Assembly: GCA_028711205.1 (NCBI GenBank)
Contig: JAQTSP010000126.1
Span: 1 to 7,563 of the forward strand
DNA from: Eubacteriales bacterium
Lineage (GTDB): Bacteria > Bacillota > Clostridia > Christensenellales > SZUA-584
DNA length: 7,563 bases
Direction: 5' to 3'
Both the position numbers and the translations under genes were made by a program. How positions within the stretch are numbered: the first letter of the stretch is position 1; each line of letters starts with the position of its first letter. Shown piece after piece: positions 1 through 5,236 of the stretch. The notes beneath the pieces are model-generated. The model was not told the origin of the DNA. It worked only from the letters and a program-made list of their open reading frames with translations, and made no database searches.

Positions 1-357
1 CGTTCGGCCACCGTCATCAACCAGGGGTTTGCTCCGCAGCATATCCGTGTCACGCTGCCTGAAAAAGAAAATACGACCGGCAAGAATATTGACGCCACGA
101 AAAAAATTATCGATATAAAAGGCATTATGGTCAAATATTGCGGCATACTCCGCAACGGTCCCAGTTTGATGTACGGCATCAGCCGTGTCGCCGGTATGCT
201 CGATGAATTGGCAGACGCGACACTGTGCACACAAAAAGAAATGGAATACTATAACATGGCGCAGCTCTCGCTCGAGATATTTCGCCGCGCATACGCCCGG
301 AAAAAATCGGTGGGCGCGCATTACCGTATCGACGAAGGGAGATATATCGATGATTGA
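1..357 (+). CDS. nadB: L-aspartate oxidase, C-terminal part (partial, 5' end outside window)
   Basis: The reading frame is open from the first base and gives the last 118 residues of a protein that looks like the C-terminal helical domain of the FAD enzyme L-aspartate oxidase. NadB oxidises aspartate to iminoaspartate, which NadA condenses into quinolinate. The segment has the family pattern IKGIMVKYCGILRNG (about window residues 39-53) corresponding to the W-D-Y-V-G-I-x-R helix, then long helices, then SVGAHYRID near the end, matching the usual ESRGxHYRxD. The Arg normally found in SRG is Val here. The stop overlaps the start of nadC by 8 bases, which supports an operon and the assignment. 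Another flavoprotein of the succinate dehydrogenase/fumarate reductase family is possible from this fragment alone, but the nadC neighbour argues for NadB. Confidence 0.85.
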   Translation, partial: RSATVINQGFAPQHIRVTLPEKENTTGKNIDATKKIIDIKGIMVKYCGILRNGPSLMYGISRVAGMLDELADATLCTQKEMEYYNMAQLSLEIFRRAYARKKSVGAHYRIDEGRYIDD

Positions 358-1183
358 TCAAAAACAGCTTTTCAAGACGATCGAAACGGCCCTGGCCGAG
401 GACATGGGCACCGGAGACATCACGACGATGAGCACCGTGCCTGACGATAAGACGGTGTCCGGCAGTTTTATCGCCAAGGCGGACGGCATACTCTGTGGCG
501 TCGATATCGCGGCGGCGGTGTTTTCTTATATCGATTCCGATGTTCATTTTAAAAACTTCTTCTCAGACGGCGATGCCGTTAAATATGGCGATGTCATCGC
601 GGCAATAAAAGGCCGCGCGTTCTCCGTGCTGACCGGCGAGCGGCTGGCGCTCAATTTTTTGCAGCGGCTGTCCGGCATCGCGACCAAAACGCACGAGGCC
701 GTACAAAAGATCGAGGGATTTGCGGTCAGGATCATCGATACGCGCAAAACAACGCCGGGTCTGCGCATATATGAGAAATATGCGGTGCGCACGGGCGGCG
801 GATACAACCACCGGTTCACGCTCTCCGACGGCGTACTGATCAAGGACAACCACATCAGCGCGGCCGGCAGCATCACTAATGCGGTGCGCCGGGCCAGGGA
901 TTATGTTCCCCACACCTTAAAGATCGAGGTCGAGACCGAGACCTTAGAGCAGGTCAAAGAAGCGCTTGAGAGCGGCGCGGATATCATCATGCTTGACAAC
1001 ATGCCAGCCGGCATGATGAAAGAAGCTGTGCAGATCATCAATAAAAAAGCACTCGTCGAGGCGTCCGGCAACATGGACGAAAAAGACCTGCGCGAGGTCG
1101 CGGCCACAGGCGTCGACTTCATATCGATCGGAGCTCTCACTAACGCCGTCAGGCCGATGGATATCAGCTTGAAGTTCAAGTGA
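350..1183 (+). CDS. nadC: Nicotinate-nucleotide pyrophosphorylase (carboxylating), quinolinate phosphoribosyltransferase
   Basis: NadC converts quinolinate and PRPP into nicotinate mononucleotide, CO2 and pyrophosphate in cytosolic NAD synthesis. The 277-aa product has the normal family length. Seen in order: N-terminal AEDMGTGDIT (16-25), GERLALNFLQRLSGIAT (96-112), the substrate-binding TRKTTPGLR (131-139), GGGYNHRFTLSDGVLIKDNH (149-168), the acidic EVE (193-195), DIIMLDN (211-217), EASGN (237-241) and ISIGALTN (258-265), as expected for the alpha/beta barrel. The frame is open further upstream to 185, but the start at 350 is chosen because AAGGGA at 335-340 sits 9 bases before it and the N-terminus then matches the family. 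ATGATTGA at 350-357 carries both this start and the nadB stop, so translation is probably coupled. I see nothing unusual in its catalytic residues. Confidence 0.97.
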   Translation: MIDQKQLFKTIETALAEDMGTGDITTMSTVPDDKTVSGSFIAKADGILCGVDIAAAVFSYIDSDVHFKNFFSDGDAVKYGDVIAAIKGRAFSVLTGERLALNFLQRLSGIATKTHEAVQKIEGFAVRIIDTRKTTPGLRIYEKYAVRTGGGYNHRFTLSDGVLIKDNHISAAGSITNAVRRARDYVPHTLKIEVETETLEQVKEALESGADIIMLDNMPAGMMKEAVQIINKKALVEASGNMDEKDLREVAATGVDFISIGALTNAVRPMDISLKFK

Positions 1184-1184
1184 A

Positions 1185-1208
1185 TAAGGAGAACAAACGC
1201 TCTCCTTA
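1185..1208. terminator. Inverted repeat between convergent genes, possible weak bidirectional terminator
   Basis: TAAGGAGA (1185-1192) and TCTCCTTA (1201-1208) form a perfect 8-bp stem with an 8-base loop. It begins 2 bases after the nadC stop and lies about 20 bases past the stop of the opposite-strand zinc-ribbon gene. The position between two convergent genes suits a shared terminator. There is no T-run on either side, so it may be a factor-dependent or mRNA-stabilising hairpin instead. Confidence 0.4.
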
Positions 1209-1228
1209 ACCACACCCCGGGCAATCAA

Positions 1229-1408
1229 CTACCGTCTGCTGCCGGCATATCTGTCATTGTTGTTTCTCTGCTGCTTTTTTGCTCTTCTGCAGTCCGGGCA
1301 TCTTTGCGGTTCGTTTTCGAAACCTTTTTCTCTGTAAAAAGCCTGTTCGCTCTCATTGAAAACAAATTCTTTTCCACAATCTTTACACCTGATCACTTTA
1401 TCTGCCAT
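1229..1408 (-). CDS. Small zinc-ribbon protein (zf-trcl / probable zinc-ribbon domain)
   Basis: This 59-aa protein on the minus strand starts at 1408. AAAGGAGGT at 1416-1424 lies 7 bases upstream, a near-perfect ribosome binding site that fixes the start. Two Cys pairs are visible, CKDC at residues 8-11 and CPDC at 37-40, joined by KEFVFNESEQAFYREKGF, and followed by a basic tail (RRAKKQQRNNN). This order, with the E-Q-x-F-Y-x-x-K-G-F core between the cysteine pairs, is the pattern of the small 'probable zinc-ribbon' family common in Firmicutes. Its function is unknown; nucleic-acid or protein binding is only a guess. The gene starts 88 bases after the end of the radical SAM gene on the same strand, so it could be co-transcribed. 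I see no clear promoter in 1409-1496. Confidence 0.9.
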   Translation of the reverse strand: MADKVIRCKDCGKEFVFNESEQAFYREKGFENEPQRCPDCRRAKKQQRNNNDRYAGSRR

Positions 1409-1496
1409 CGTTTTTACCTCCTTTTTGTTTTATTATCCATTTTTTATCCAATATTTGAGGGGCTCTATCACACTCATTTATAGCATAAGCAAAGTA

Positions 1497-2972
1497 CTAA
1501 ATTTTATAGATTTTTCTAAAATGATAACCACATATCGCATAAGTCATCGCCTTTGACAACTGTGACGGTTCATGAAACAAAGTATAAAAAAACAGCTTCC
1601 AGTACCAAAATCTTTCTTTGCCGGCAATACCCAGATAAAATATGGATTTCACAAAAGCACGCACGCCGTTTGCCTGTATTTTACTGTGATGATGCTGCGC
1701 CGGATCATGCTTTTTAAGATATTGCATAATGCGTTTATAATAGTATTTTGGCGAATATATCGTCTCTACAACTTTGCTGTATCCTTTGATCAGCTTATTA
1801 TATTCCATTTTAGGTTTAAAATTCATCGAAAAATCCGTATTGTCACCGGAAAAATCCGAGATAATGCGCTTCTCTTTTTTTAACCTTTGAAAAAGCTTTG
1901 TTCCCCGCGGGGCATTCAGCAAACCAACCATTGCAACAATGATGCCGCTATGCTGAAGAAACCATATCAACGTGTCAAATATGGAATCGGGGTCGTTGTC
2001 AAAACCGAGGATAAACCCGCCTTGCACTTCAAGCCCCTGTTTTTGTATCTTATCGACGCATTCTATAAGATTGCGGCCCTTGTTCTGATATTTGTTACAT
2101 TCGGCAAGGCTCTCTTCATGAGGGGATTCAATACCGATAAACACCATGTCAAAACCGGCTTTCACCATCAGCTGCATCAATACTATGTCATCGGAAAGAT
2201 TAATGGATGCCTCGGTATGAAAAGAAAACGGGTACCCGTTTTGCTCTGACCAGCCGATGATCGCGGGAAGGACCTCTTTTTTCAGCTTCTCCCCGTTGCC
2301 TATAAAATTATCGTCAACAAAAAAAACACTGTCCCGCCATCCAAAATCATAAAGCGCTTGAAGCTCGTCGATTACCTGTTTTGTGCTTTTGAGCCTTGGT
2401 TTATGGCCGAACAACACAACGATATCGCAGAACTCGCAGTTAAAGGGGCAGCCTCTGGAGTATTGAATATTCATCGCTGAATATTTTTTCATATCGATAA
2501 GCTCCCAAAGCGGCCCGGGCGTTTTGCTGATATCCGGCCATTCATCCGAAGTATACAGATGTTTCGGGCATCCTTTATCCAGATCCTCAAGAAACAAGGA
2601 CAGTGTCGCTTCCGCTTCATTCAGTACCAAAAAATCAACGCTGTCGAATTTTTCATGACATGCTGTAAATAGCGGACCGCCTGCGACGATTCCCACTCCG
2701 GCTTTTTTGCATGCTGTGATAATGCGGTTTACAGATTCACACTGCACAGACATCGCGCTGATAAAAACCAGGTCTGCCCAAACAAGATCGCTTTCTTGCA
2801 AAGGCGCCACATTCATGTCGATCAGTTTTTTCTCCCAGTTTTCGGGCAGCATCGCGGCCACAGTCAATAAACCCAAAGGTGGATATACCGCTTTTTTTGA
2901 GATAAATTTCAATGCATGCTTATAACTCCAAAACGTATCAGGAAATTCCGGGTAAACCAGTAAAATACGCAT
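1497..2972 (-). CDS. B12-binding-domain radical SAM protein with DUF4070 C-terminus (HpnP-like)
   Basis: The 491-aa protein has three parts. Residues 1-150 form a cobalamin-binding-like Rossmann domain (MRILLVYPEFPDTFWS, PPLGLLTVAAMLP, LIDMNVAPL, AGGPLFT). Residues 165-365 form a radical SAM barrel with the 4Fe-4S motif C175-PFN-C179-EF-C182 and later strands FVDDNFIGN, FIGIESP and GGFILGFDND. The C-terminal 130 residues resemble DUF4070. The base-off histidine motif DxHxxG is replaced by D52-M-N-V-A-P, as I recall is usual in this subfamily. Relatives include the hopanoid C-2 methylase HpnP, but no hopanoid genes are nearby and this clade has many members of unknown substrate, so only radical-SAM chemistry, perhaps B12-dependent methylation, is proposed. 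AGGAGGAG (2977-2984) fixes the start. The gene is AT-richer than nadC and radC, suggesting transfer. Confidence 0.92.
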   Translation of the reverse strand: MRILLVYPEFPDTFWSYKHALKFISKKAVYPPLGLLTVAAMLPENWEKKLIDMNVAPLQESDLVWADLVFISAMSVQCESVNRIITACKKAGVGIVAGGPLFTACHEKFDSVDFLVLNEAEATLSLFLEDLDKGCPKHLYTSDEWPDISKTPGPLWELIDMKKYSAMNIQYSRGCPFNCEFCDIVVLFGHKPRLKSTKQVIDELQALYDFGWRDSVFFVDDNFIGNGEKLKKEVLPAIIGWSEQNGYPFSFHTEASINLSDDIVLMQLMVKAGFDMVFIGIESPHEESLAECNKYQNKGRNLIECVDKIQKQGLEVQGGFILGFDNDPDSIFDTLIWFLQHSGIIVAMVGLLNAPRGTKLFQRLKKEKRIISDFSGDNTDFSMNFKPKMEYNKLIKGYSKVVETIYSPKYYYKRIMQYLKKHDPAQHHHSKIQANGVRAFVKSIFYLGIAGKERFWYWKLFFYTLFHEPSQLSKAMTYAICGYHFRKIYKI

Positions 2973-3101
2973 ACAGCTCCTCCTGCTTGTTTGTTTCCCG
3001 ATATGTTTAGAATGTGAGTTTTTTTAATGTGATATCCTTTGAAAAATATGGCTCTGTATATTTCACGCAAATTTTTTTGAAATAAAAAAGGAGCTCCTCC
3101 C

Positions 3102-3129
3102 ATAACATCTGAAAAAAATCCAGTGTCAA
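3102..3129 (-). promoter_or_regulatory. Candidate promoter of the radical SAM gene
   Basis: On the minus strand a perfect -35 TTGACA (3124-3129) is followed after 16 bases by TGTTAT (3102-3107), a four-of-six -10 match. The expected start near 3095 falls inside the 10-bp perfect palindrome AGGAGCTCCT (3089-3098), which could be an operator. The resulting untranslated leader is about 120 bases, AT-rich and without a recognised motif. A promoter further upstream, shared with the 107-aa gene, cannot be excluded. Confidence 0.5.
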
Positions 3130-3159
3130 ATTTTTTCGGCTCCAATCCTTTTACGGGTT

Positions 3160-3483
3160 TTAAATTAAACTGGGGAAAATCCGGTTTGCATTTTGGCAGC
3201 ATTGGATTTCCCGATCATTCAGAAAAATGACGGAAATCGAATCGTTCTCCCGAGAAATTCTGTAATAATTATTGCTCTGGTTTTTTTTGCATTCTTTATT
3301 ACTATTGACCCAGTTGATCAGTCCGTCAATATCCACATCCTCGATCGACGGTTCGTCATTATCGCATTGGCAGAATATCGCCAATTCTTCATCACCCAGC
3401 GGATTACCTCTTGTTCCGCTATGCAGGAAAACCCGGATAAAATTCTGCCCCCTGTTCTTTGTACTTTTTTGGTCTGTTCCCAT
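3160..3483 (-). CDS. Hypothetical protein, 107 aa
   Basis: I do not recognise this protein. The start at 3483 is chosen over the longer open frame (to 3639) because GAGGTGA lies just upstream (about 3488-3494) and an extended -10 promoter precedes it by about 20 bases. The longer version would read through the promoter and the terminator of the structured RNA. The product is soluble, with no signal peptide or membrane segment. It has a basic N-terminus (DQKSTKNRGQNF), an acidic middle (DNDEPSIEDVDIDGLINWVN, residues 41-60) and a C-terminal half with several cysteines (C38, C40, C65, C95, C96) in no standard zinc pattern. It is AT-rich like the radical SAM gene that follows 187 bases downstream on the same strand. 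Strong translation signals make it a probable real gene. Confidence 0.6.
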   Translation of the reverse strand: MGTDQKSTKNRGQNFIRVFLHSGTRGNPLGDEELAIFCQCDNDEPSIEDVDIDGLINWVNSNKECKKNQSNNYYRISRENDSISVIFLNDREIQCCQNANRIFPSLI

Positions 3484-3502
3484 TTTCTTCACCTCAATAA
3501 TG

Positions 3503-3531
3503 ATTATATCACAAAATGCATCCGATTGACA
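3503..3531 (-). promoter_or_regulatory. Extended -10 promoter of the 107-aa gene
   Basis: On the minus strand TGATATAAT gives a perfect -10 (TATAAT, 3503-3508) with the extended TG element one base before it. The -35 region (TGTCAA at 3526-3531 at a 17-base spacing) is poor, which is tolerated in extended -10 promoters. The start would lie near 3496, almost directly at the ribosome binding site, giving a very short leader. Confidence 0.65.
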
Positions 3532-3558
3532 CCCGCAATTTGCGTAGCGTGCAGGTGT
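3529..3558. repeat. Inverted repeat upstream of the 107-aa gene
   Basis: ACACCCGC (3529-3536) faces GCAGGTGT (3551-3558) with one mismatch, which is a G-U pair in minus-strand RNA, and a 14-base spacer. Nested in it is the palindrome CGCAATTTGCG (3534-3544). It overlaps the -35 region of the promoter on the minus strand, so it may be an operator. Its role is not otherwise visible. Confidence 0.4.
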
Positions 3559-3607
3559 GCCCTCCCGGAAGCCTGTCCGAAGCTTTTTTACGGTTCTCAA
3601 CGCGCAT

Positions 3608-3640
3608 AAAAAATCACCGCCATGGCGTACGGACGGCATT
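3608..3640 (-). terminator. Intrinsic terminator of the structured RNA
   Basis: On the minus strand TGCCGTC (3638-3632) pairs with GGCGGTG (3621-3615) across a 10-base loop, giving 7 bp including three G-U pairs. A run of six T (3613-3608) follows almost immediately. The G-U pairs become mismatches on the other strand, so the hairpin is directional and terminates leftward transcription from the promoter at 3883-3911. Confidence 0.65.
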
Positions 3641-3876
3641 TTTGTTTTATTTGTGTTTTCATTTATGGTAAGGCGGCGGCTGACCTGGTTTTTGCCCCCA
3701 CATCCGCCGGCTGGGCAGTTCGCTCATAAGGCATACGCCTCCCCACTACTGTGCCTCTCGGATGACTCCGGCCGGACTCACATCTAAACCGCGCCATGCT
3801 CGCCGAAAATCTTCGGGTTACGTGGATCGTTTTGCCCGCGGCTGGCATCGACTTTCAACCACAGACCCGCCGCCTT
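3608..3876 (-). ncRNA. Candidate stand-alone structured non-coding RNA, family not identified
   Basis: The transcript predicted from the consensus promoter starts near 3876. Its first bases (3877-3867) pair perfectly over 11 bp with 3669-3679, closing a domain of about 210 nt. Inside I can pair CUG and UGGUU (3864-3857) with AACCA and CAG (3690-3680); AGCCGCG (3843-3837) with CGCGGTT (3793-3787); CCGAA-GATT-TTCGG (3816-3803 region); GATG..CATC around the near-palindrome TCCGGCCGGA (3786-3761); AGGC-GTAT-GCCT (3740-3729); and TGCCC (3717-3713) with GGGCA (3697-3693). A terminator ends it at about 3608, for roughly 270 nt in all. The signatures of SRP RNA, RNase P RNA, tmRNA, cobalamin and M-box riboswitches are absent. 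The raiA motif and 6S RNA are of suitable size and can neither be confirmed nor excluded by eye. No gene with a ribosome binding site fits the interval. Confidence 0.7.
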
Positions 3877-3882
3877 AACCTG

Positions 3883-3911
3883 ATTATAAATCTCCCCCAA
3901 AAATGTGTCAA
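3883..3911 (-). promoter_or_regulatory. Perfect consensus sigma-A promoter of the structured RNA
   Basis: On the minus strand TTGACA (3906-3911) is separated by exactly 17 bases from TATAAT (3883-3888), matching the housekeeping consensus at all 12 positions. The predicted start, 3877-3876, coincides with the 5' end of the closing helix of the RNA. A second TATAAT (3911-3916) overlaps the -35 but has no good -35 of its own. Confidence 0.85.
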
Positions 3912-3934
3912 TTATACAAGGTTTATCTTTTTGC

Positions 3935-3945
3935 ACAGCGGCTGT
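3935..3945. repeat. Short palindrome between divergent promoters
   Basis: ACAGC-G-GCTGT is an 11-base perfect palindrome lying between the leftward RNA promoter and the rightward corA-leader promoter. It could be a regulator site acting on both. It may equally be chance at this length. Confidence 0.3.
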
Positions 3946-3948
3946 TGG

Positions 3949-3976
3949 TTGATTTATTTTACCCACGTGATATAAT
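3949..3976 (+). promoter_or_regulatory. Candidate promoter of the corA leader and operon
   Basis: TTGATT (3949-3954) lies 16 bases before a perfect TATAAT (3971-3976). TG at 3968-3969 makes an extended -10. The start would be near 3983, leaving about 310 bases of leader before the corA start codon. Confidence 0.65.
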
Positions 3977-4014
3977 AACTATGGCCTGACAGAAAAAGCG
4001 CTGCCGGGCAAAAA

Positions 4015-4155
4015 CAGTATTGTTTTACGGTGTATCGTTACGGGGATGTTTTTGGGGAAAATCACATCGGATATACCGCCTGGAATGCGCGTATATTCTC
4101 ATTTTCCCTGCATCAAAACAATACATGGCCGTAATACGCTATTATTTTTTTCTTT
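4015..4155 (+). promoter_or_regulatory. Structured leader upstream of corA, possible riboswitch-like element
   Basis: GTATTGTTTT (4017-4026) is perfectly complementary over 10 bp to AAAACAATAC (4115-4124). Nested inside, CGGTGTATC (4028-4036) pairs with GATATACCG (4070-4078) with one G-U, and GATGT (4045-4049) with ACATC (4064-4068). Downstream, GTAATA (4131-4136) pairs weakly with TATTAT (4140-4145) ahead of a seven-T run (4145-4151), a possible weak attenuator. AATAC at 4133-4137 can compete for the GTATT at 4017-4021, so two exclusive folds are conceivable. It does not show the M-box, yybP-ykoY or NiCo riboswitch signatures that I know. Control of CorA is inference from position. Confidence 0.45.
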
Positions 4156-4188
4156 TGAACTGATAAGCGAAAAAAGGAGGTGGTATGC

Positions 4189-4257
4189 GTGGACGCAGAC
4201 CCTAAACATAGTCATATACCAAATCATAGCGGCGTGCATACCATCCGGCAAGCATAA
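4189..4257 (+). CDS. Possible leader peptide (22 aa, GTG start) overlapping a 6-aa ATG frame
   Basis: AAAAAGGAGG (4171-4180) is the strongest ribosome binding site in the corA leader. It precedes two start codons: ATG at 4185 (4-base gap), encoding only MRGRRP to the stop at 4203-4205, and GTG at 4189 (8-base gap), encoding MDADPKHSHIPNHSGVHTIR and two more residues. The latter has four histidines in 22 residues and resembles no protein I know. A ribosome loaded here would sit between the leader fold and corA, so a translated leader peptide that tunes corA expression is possible. Nothing but the ribosome binding site and position supports this. Confidence 0.3.
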   Translation: MDADPKHSHIPNHSGVHTIRQA

Positions 4258-4293
4258 GAATGCACACTGCGAAAAAGAAAGGCGGTGCTTGCC

Positions 4294-5226
4294 ATGATAA
4301 AGTATTATAAAACAGTTGACGGTTTGCTGGAATGCCAGGCCGCGGCCTGCCCGGGCGCCTGGGTCCATCTTGTCGACCCAACCAAGGAAGAAACAGAAAT
4401 GGTTTCAAATATGTGCGGCGTCGATCACGATCTGCTGCAGGCGGCGCTCGACGAAGAAGAGCCGCCCCGTATCGAAAGGGAAAAGGAACAGACGCTGATA
4501 CTCGTCGACATACCCGTTGTCGAGCCGGAAGGCACGACGTTTCTGTACAACACGATGCCGCTCGGCATTATATTGCTCGAAGATATGGTCATCACCGTAT
4601 GCCTTGAGGAAACGACCATCATCGAGGACTTTATGGAAAACCGGGTACGCGGCTTTGATACGTATAAAAAGACACGGTTCGTGCTTCAGCTTTTGTTCAA
4701 GTCGAGTACAAAATTTCTTCAATACCTGCGGCAGATCGAAAAGGTCAGCACCCAAGTCGAAAACGCTTTGCACAAGTCGCTGAAAAACCGGGAGCTTATC
4801 CAGATGCTCAAGCTTGAAAAATCTTTGGTGTTTTTTGCGACATCACTGAAAGCCAATGAAATCGTGTTGGAAAAAATGATGAAGACCAATCTGATCAAGC
4901 GCTATCCGGAAGACGAGGATCTTTTGGAAGACGTCATCATTGAAAACAAGCAGGCGATTGAAATGTGTACGATATACAGGGATATACTCTCGGGTACGAT
5001 GGACGCATTTGCATCCGTCATATCCAACAATTTAAATATGGTCATGAAGTTTTTGGCCGCGATCACGATCATCATCGCTGTGCCCACGCTGCTCGCGAGC
5101 TTCTGGGGCATGAATGTCGCTGTTCCGCTCGAAAAATCGCCCTTCGGGTTTGCCGCGGTTGTCGGGCTCTCTTTGCTGTGTGCGGGACTGACAGTCTTTA
5201 TTTTATGGCGGAAAAAGATGTTATAG
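4294..5226 (+). CDS. CorA-family divalent cation (Mg2+/Co2+-type) transporter
   Basis: The 310-aa protein has the CorA layout: a large cytoplasmic N-terminal domain with WVHLVDPTKEE (about 23-33), an acidic stretch (DEEEP) and a long coiled helix rich in charged residues (about 125-250), then two C-terminal membrane segments. TM1 is about 251-271 and ends in the signature FWGMN (GMN at 272-274); TM2 is about 284-303, followed by RKKML facing the cytoplasm. Family members form homopentamers that import Mg2+ and sometimes Co2+ or Ni2+; the ion here is not decidable. The periplasmic loop lacks the MPEL of E. coli CorA, as in many Firmicutes paralogues. ATG at 4294 is preferred to the in-frame GTG at 4285, since AAAGGCGG (4278-4285) is correctly spaced only for the ATG. 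The gene heads a cluster with fmdB-like and radC. Confidence 0.92.
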   Translation: MIKYYKTVDGLLECQAAACPGAWVHLVDPTKEETEMVSNMCGVDHDLLQAALDEEEPPRIEREKEQTLILVDIPVVEPEGTTFLYNTMPLGIILLEDMVITVCLEETTIIEDFMENRVRGFDTYKKTRFVLQLLFKSSTKFLQYLRQIEKVSTQVENALHKSLKNRELIQMLKLEKSLVFFATSLKANEIVLEKMMKTNLIKRYPEDEDLLEDVIIENKQAIEMCTIYRDILSGTMDAFASVISNNLNMVMKFLAAITIIIAVPTLLASFWGMNVAVPLEKSPFGFAAVVGLSLLCAGLTVFILWRKKML

Positions 5227-5236
5227 GAGCGTCATG

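Larger units (their letters stand above)
3484..4293. other. Gene-poor interval rich in RNA and promoter signals
   Basis: No ordinary gene is convincing in these 810 bases. They hold, from left to right: the 107-aa gene's promoter and inverted repeat, a minus-strand terminator (3608-3640), a compactly folding RNA (to 3876) with its consensus promoter (3883-3911), a short palindrome (3935-3945), a plus-strand promoter (3949-3976), a structured leader (4015-4155) and two overlapping micro-ORFs (4185-4257). The open frames of 60-90 codons found here cross these elements, lack ribosome binding sites and resemble no family I know. Confidence 0.6.

Noticed and set aside
185..349. In-frame 55-codon upstream extension of nadC
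   Set aside because: It overlaps nadB in another frame and has no family similarity; the start at 350 has a spaced ribosome binding site and fits the family length.
2909..3202. 97-aa open frame on the minus strand upstream of the radical SAM gene
   Set aside because: It overlaps the end of the 107-aa gene and the ribosome binding site and start of the radical SAM gene in another frame, with no good ribosome binding site. The TTGACA promoter lies inside it. A frameshifted remnant cannot be fully excluded.
3663..3848. 61-aa minus-strand frame and overlapping 76-aa plus-strand frame (3557-3787)
   Set aside because: Both lie across the structured RNA and its terminator, lack translation signals, and have low-complexity Arg/Pro-rich products typical of GC-rich non-coding DNA.
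3667..3880. SRP RNA, RNase P RNA, tmRNA or cobalamin riboswitch as identity of the structured RNA
   Set aside because: I could not find the SRP domain IV core, the RNase P conserved GAAAGUCC/ACAGAA blocks, a tmRNA tRNA-like end or the cobalamin box in the sequence.
3784..3966. 60-aa open frame on the minus strand starting with GTG
   Set aside because: It runs through the consensus promoter and the first half of the structured RNA, has no ribosome binding site, and resembles no protein family.
4046..4297. 83-aa plus-strand open frame in the corA leader
   Set aside because: It has no ribosome binding site, crosses the pairings and T-run of the leader, and overlaps the corA start in another frame.
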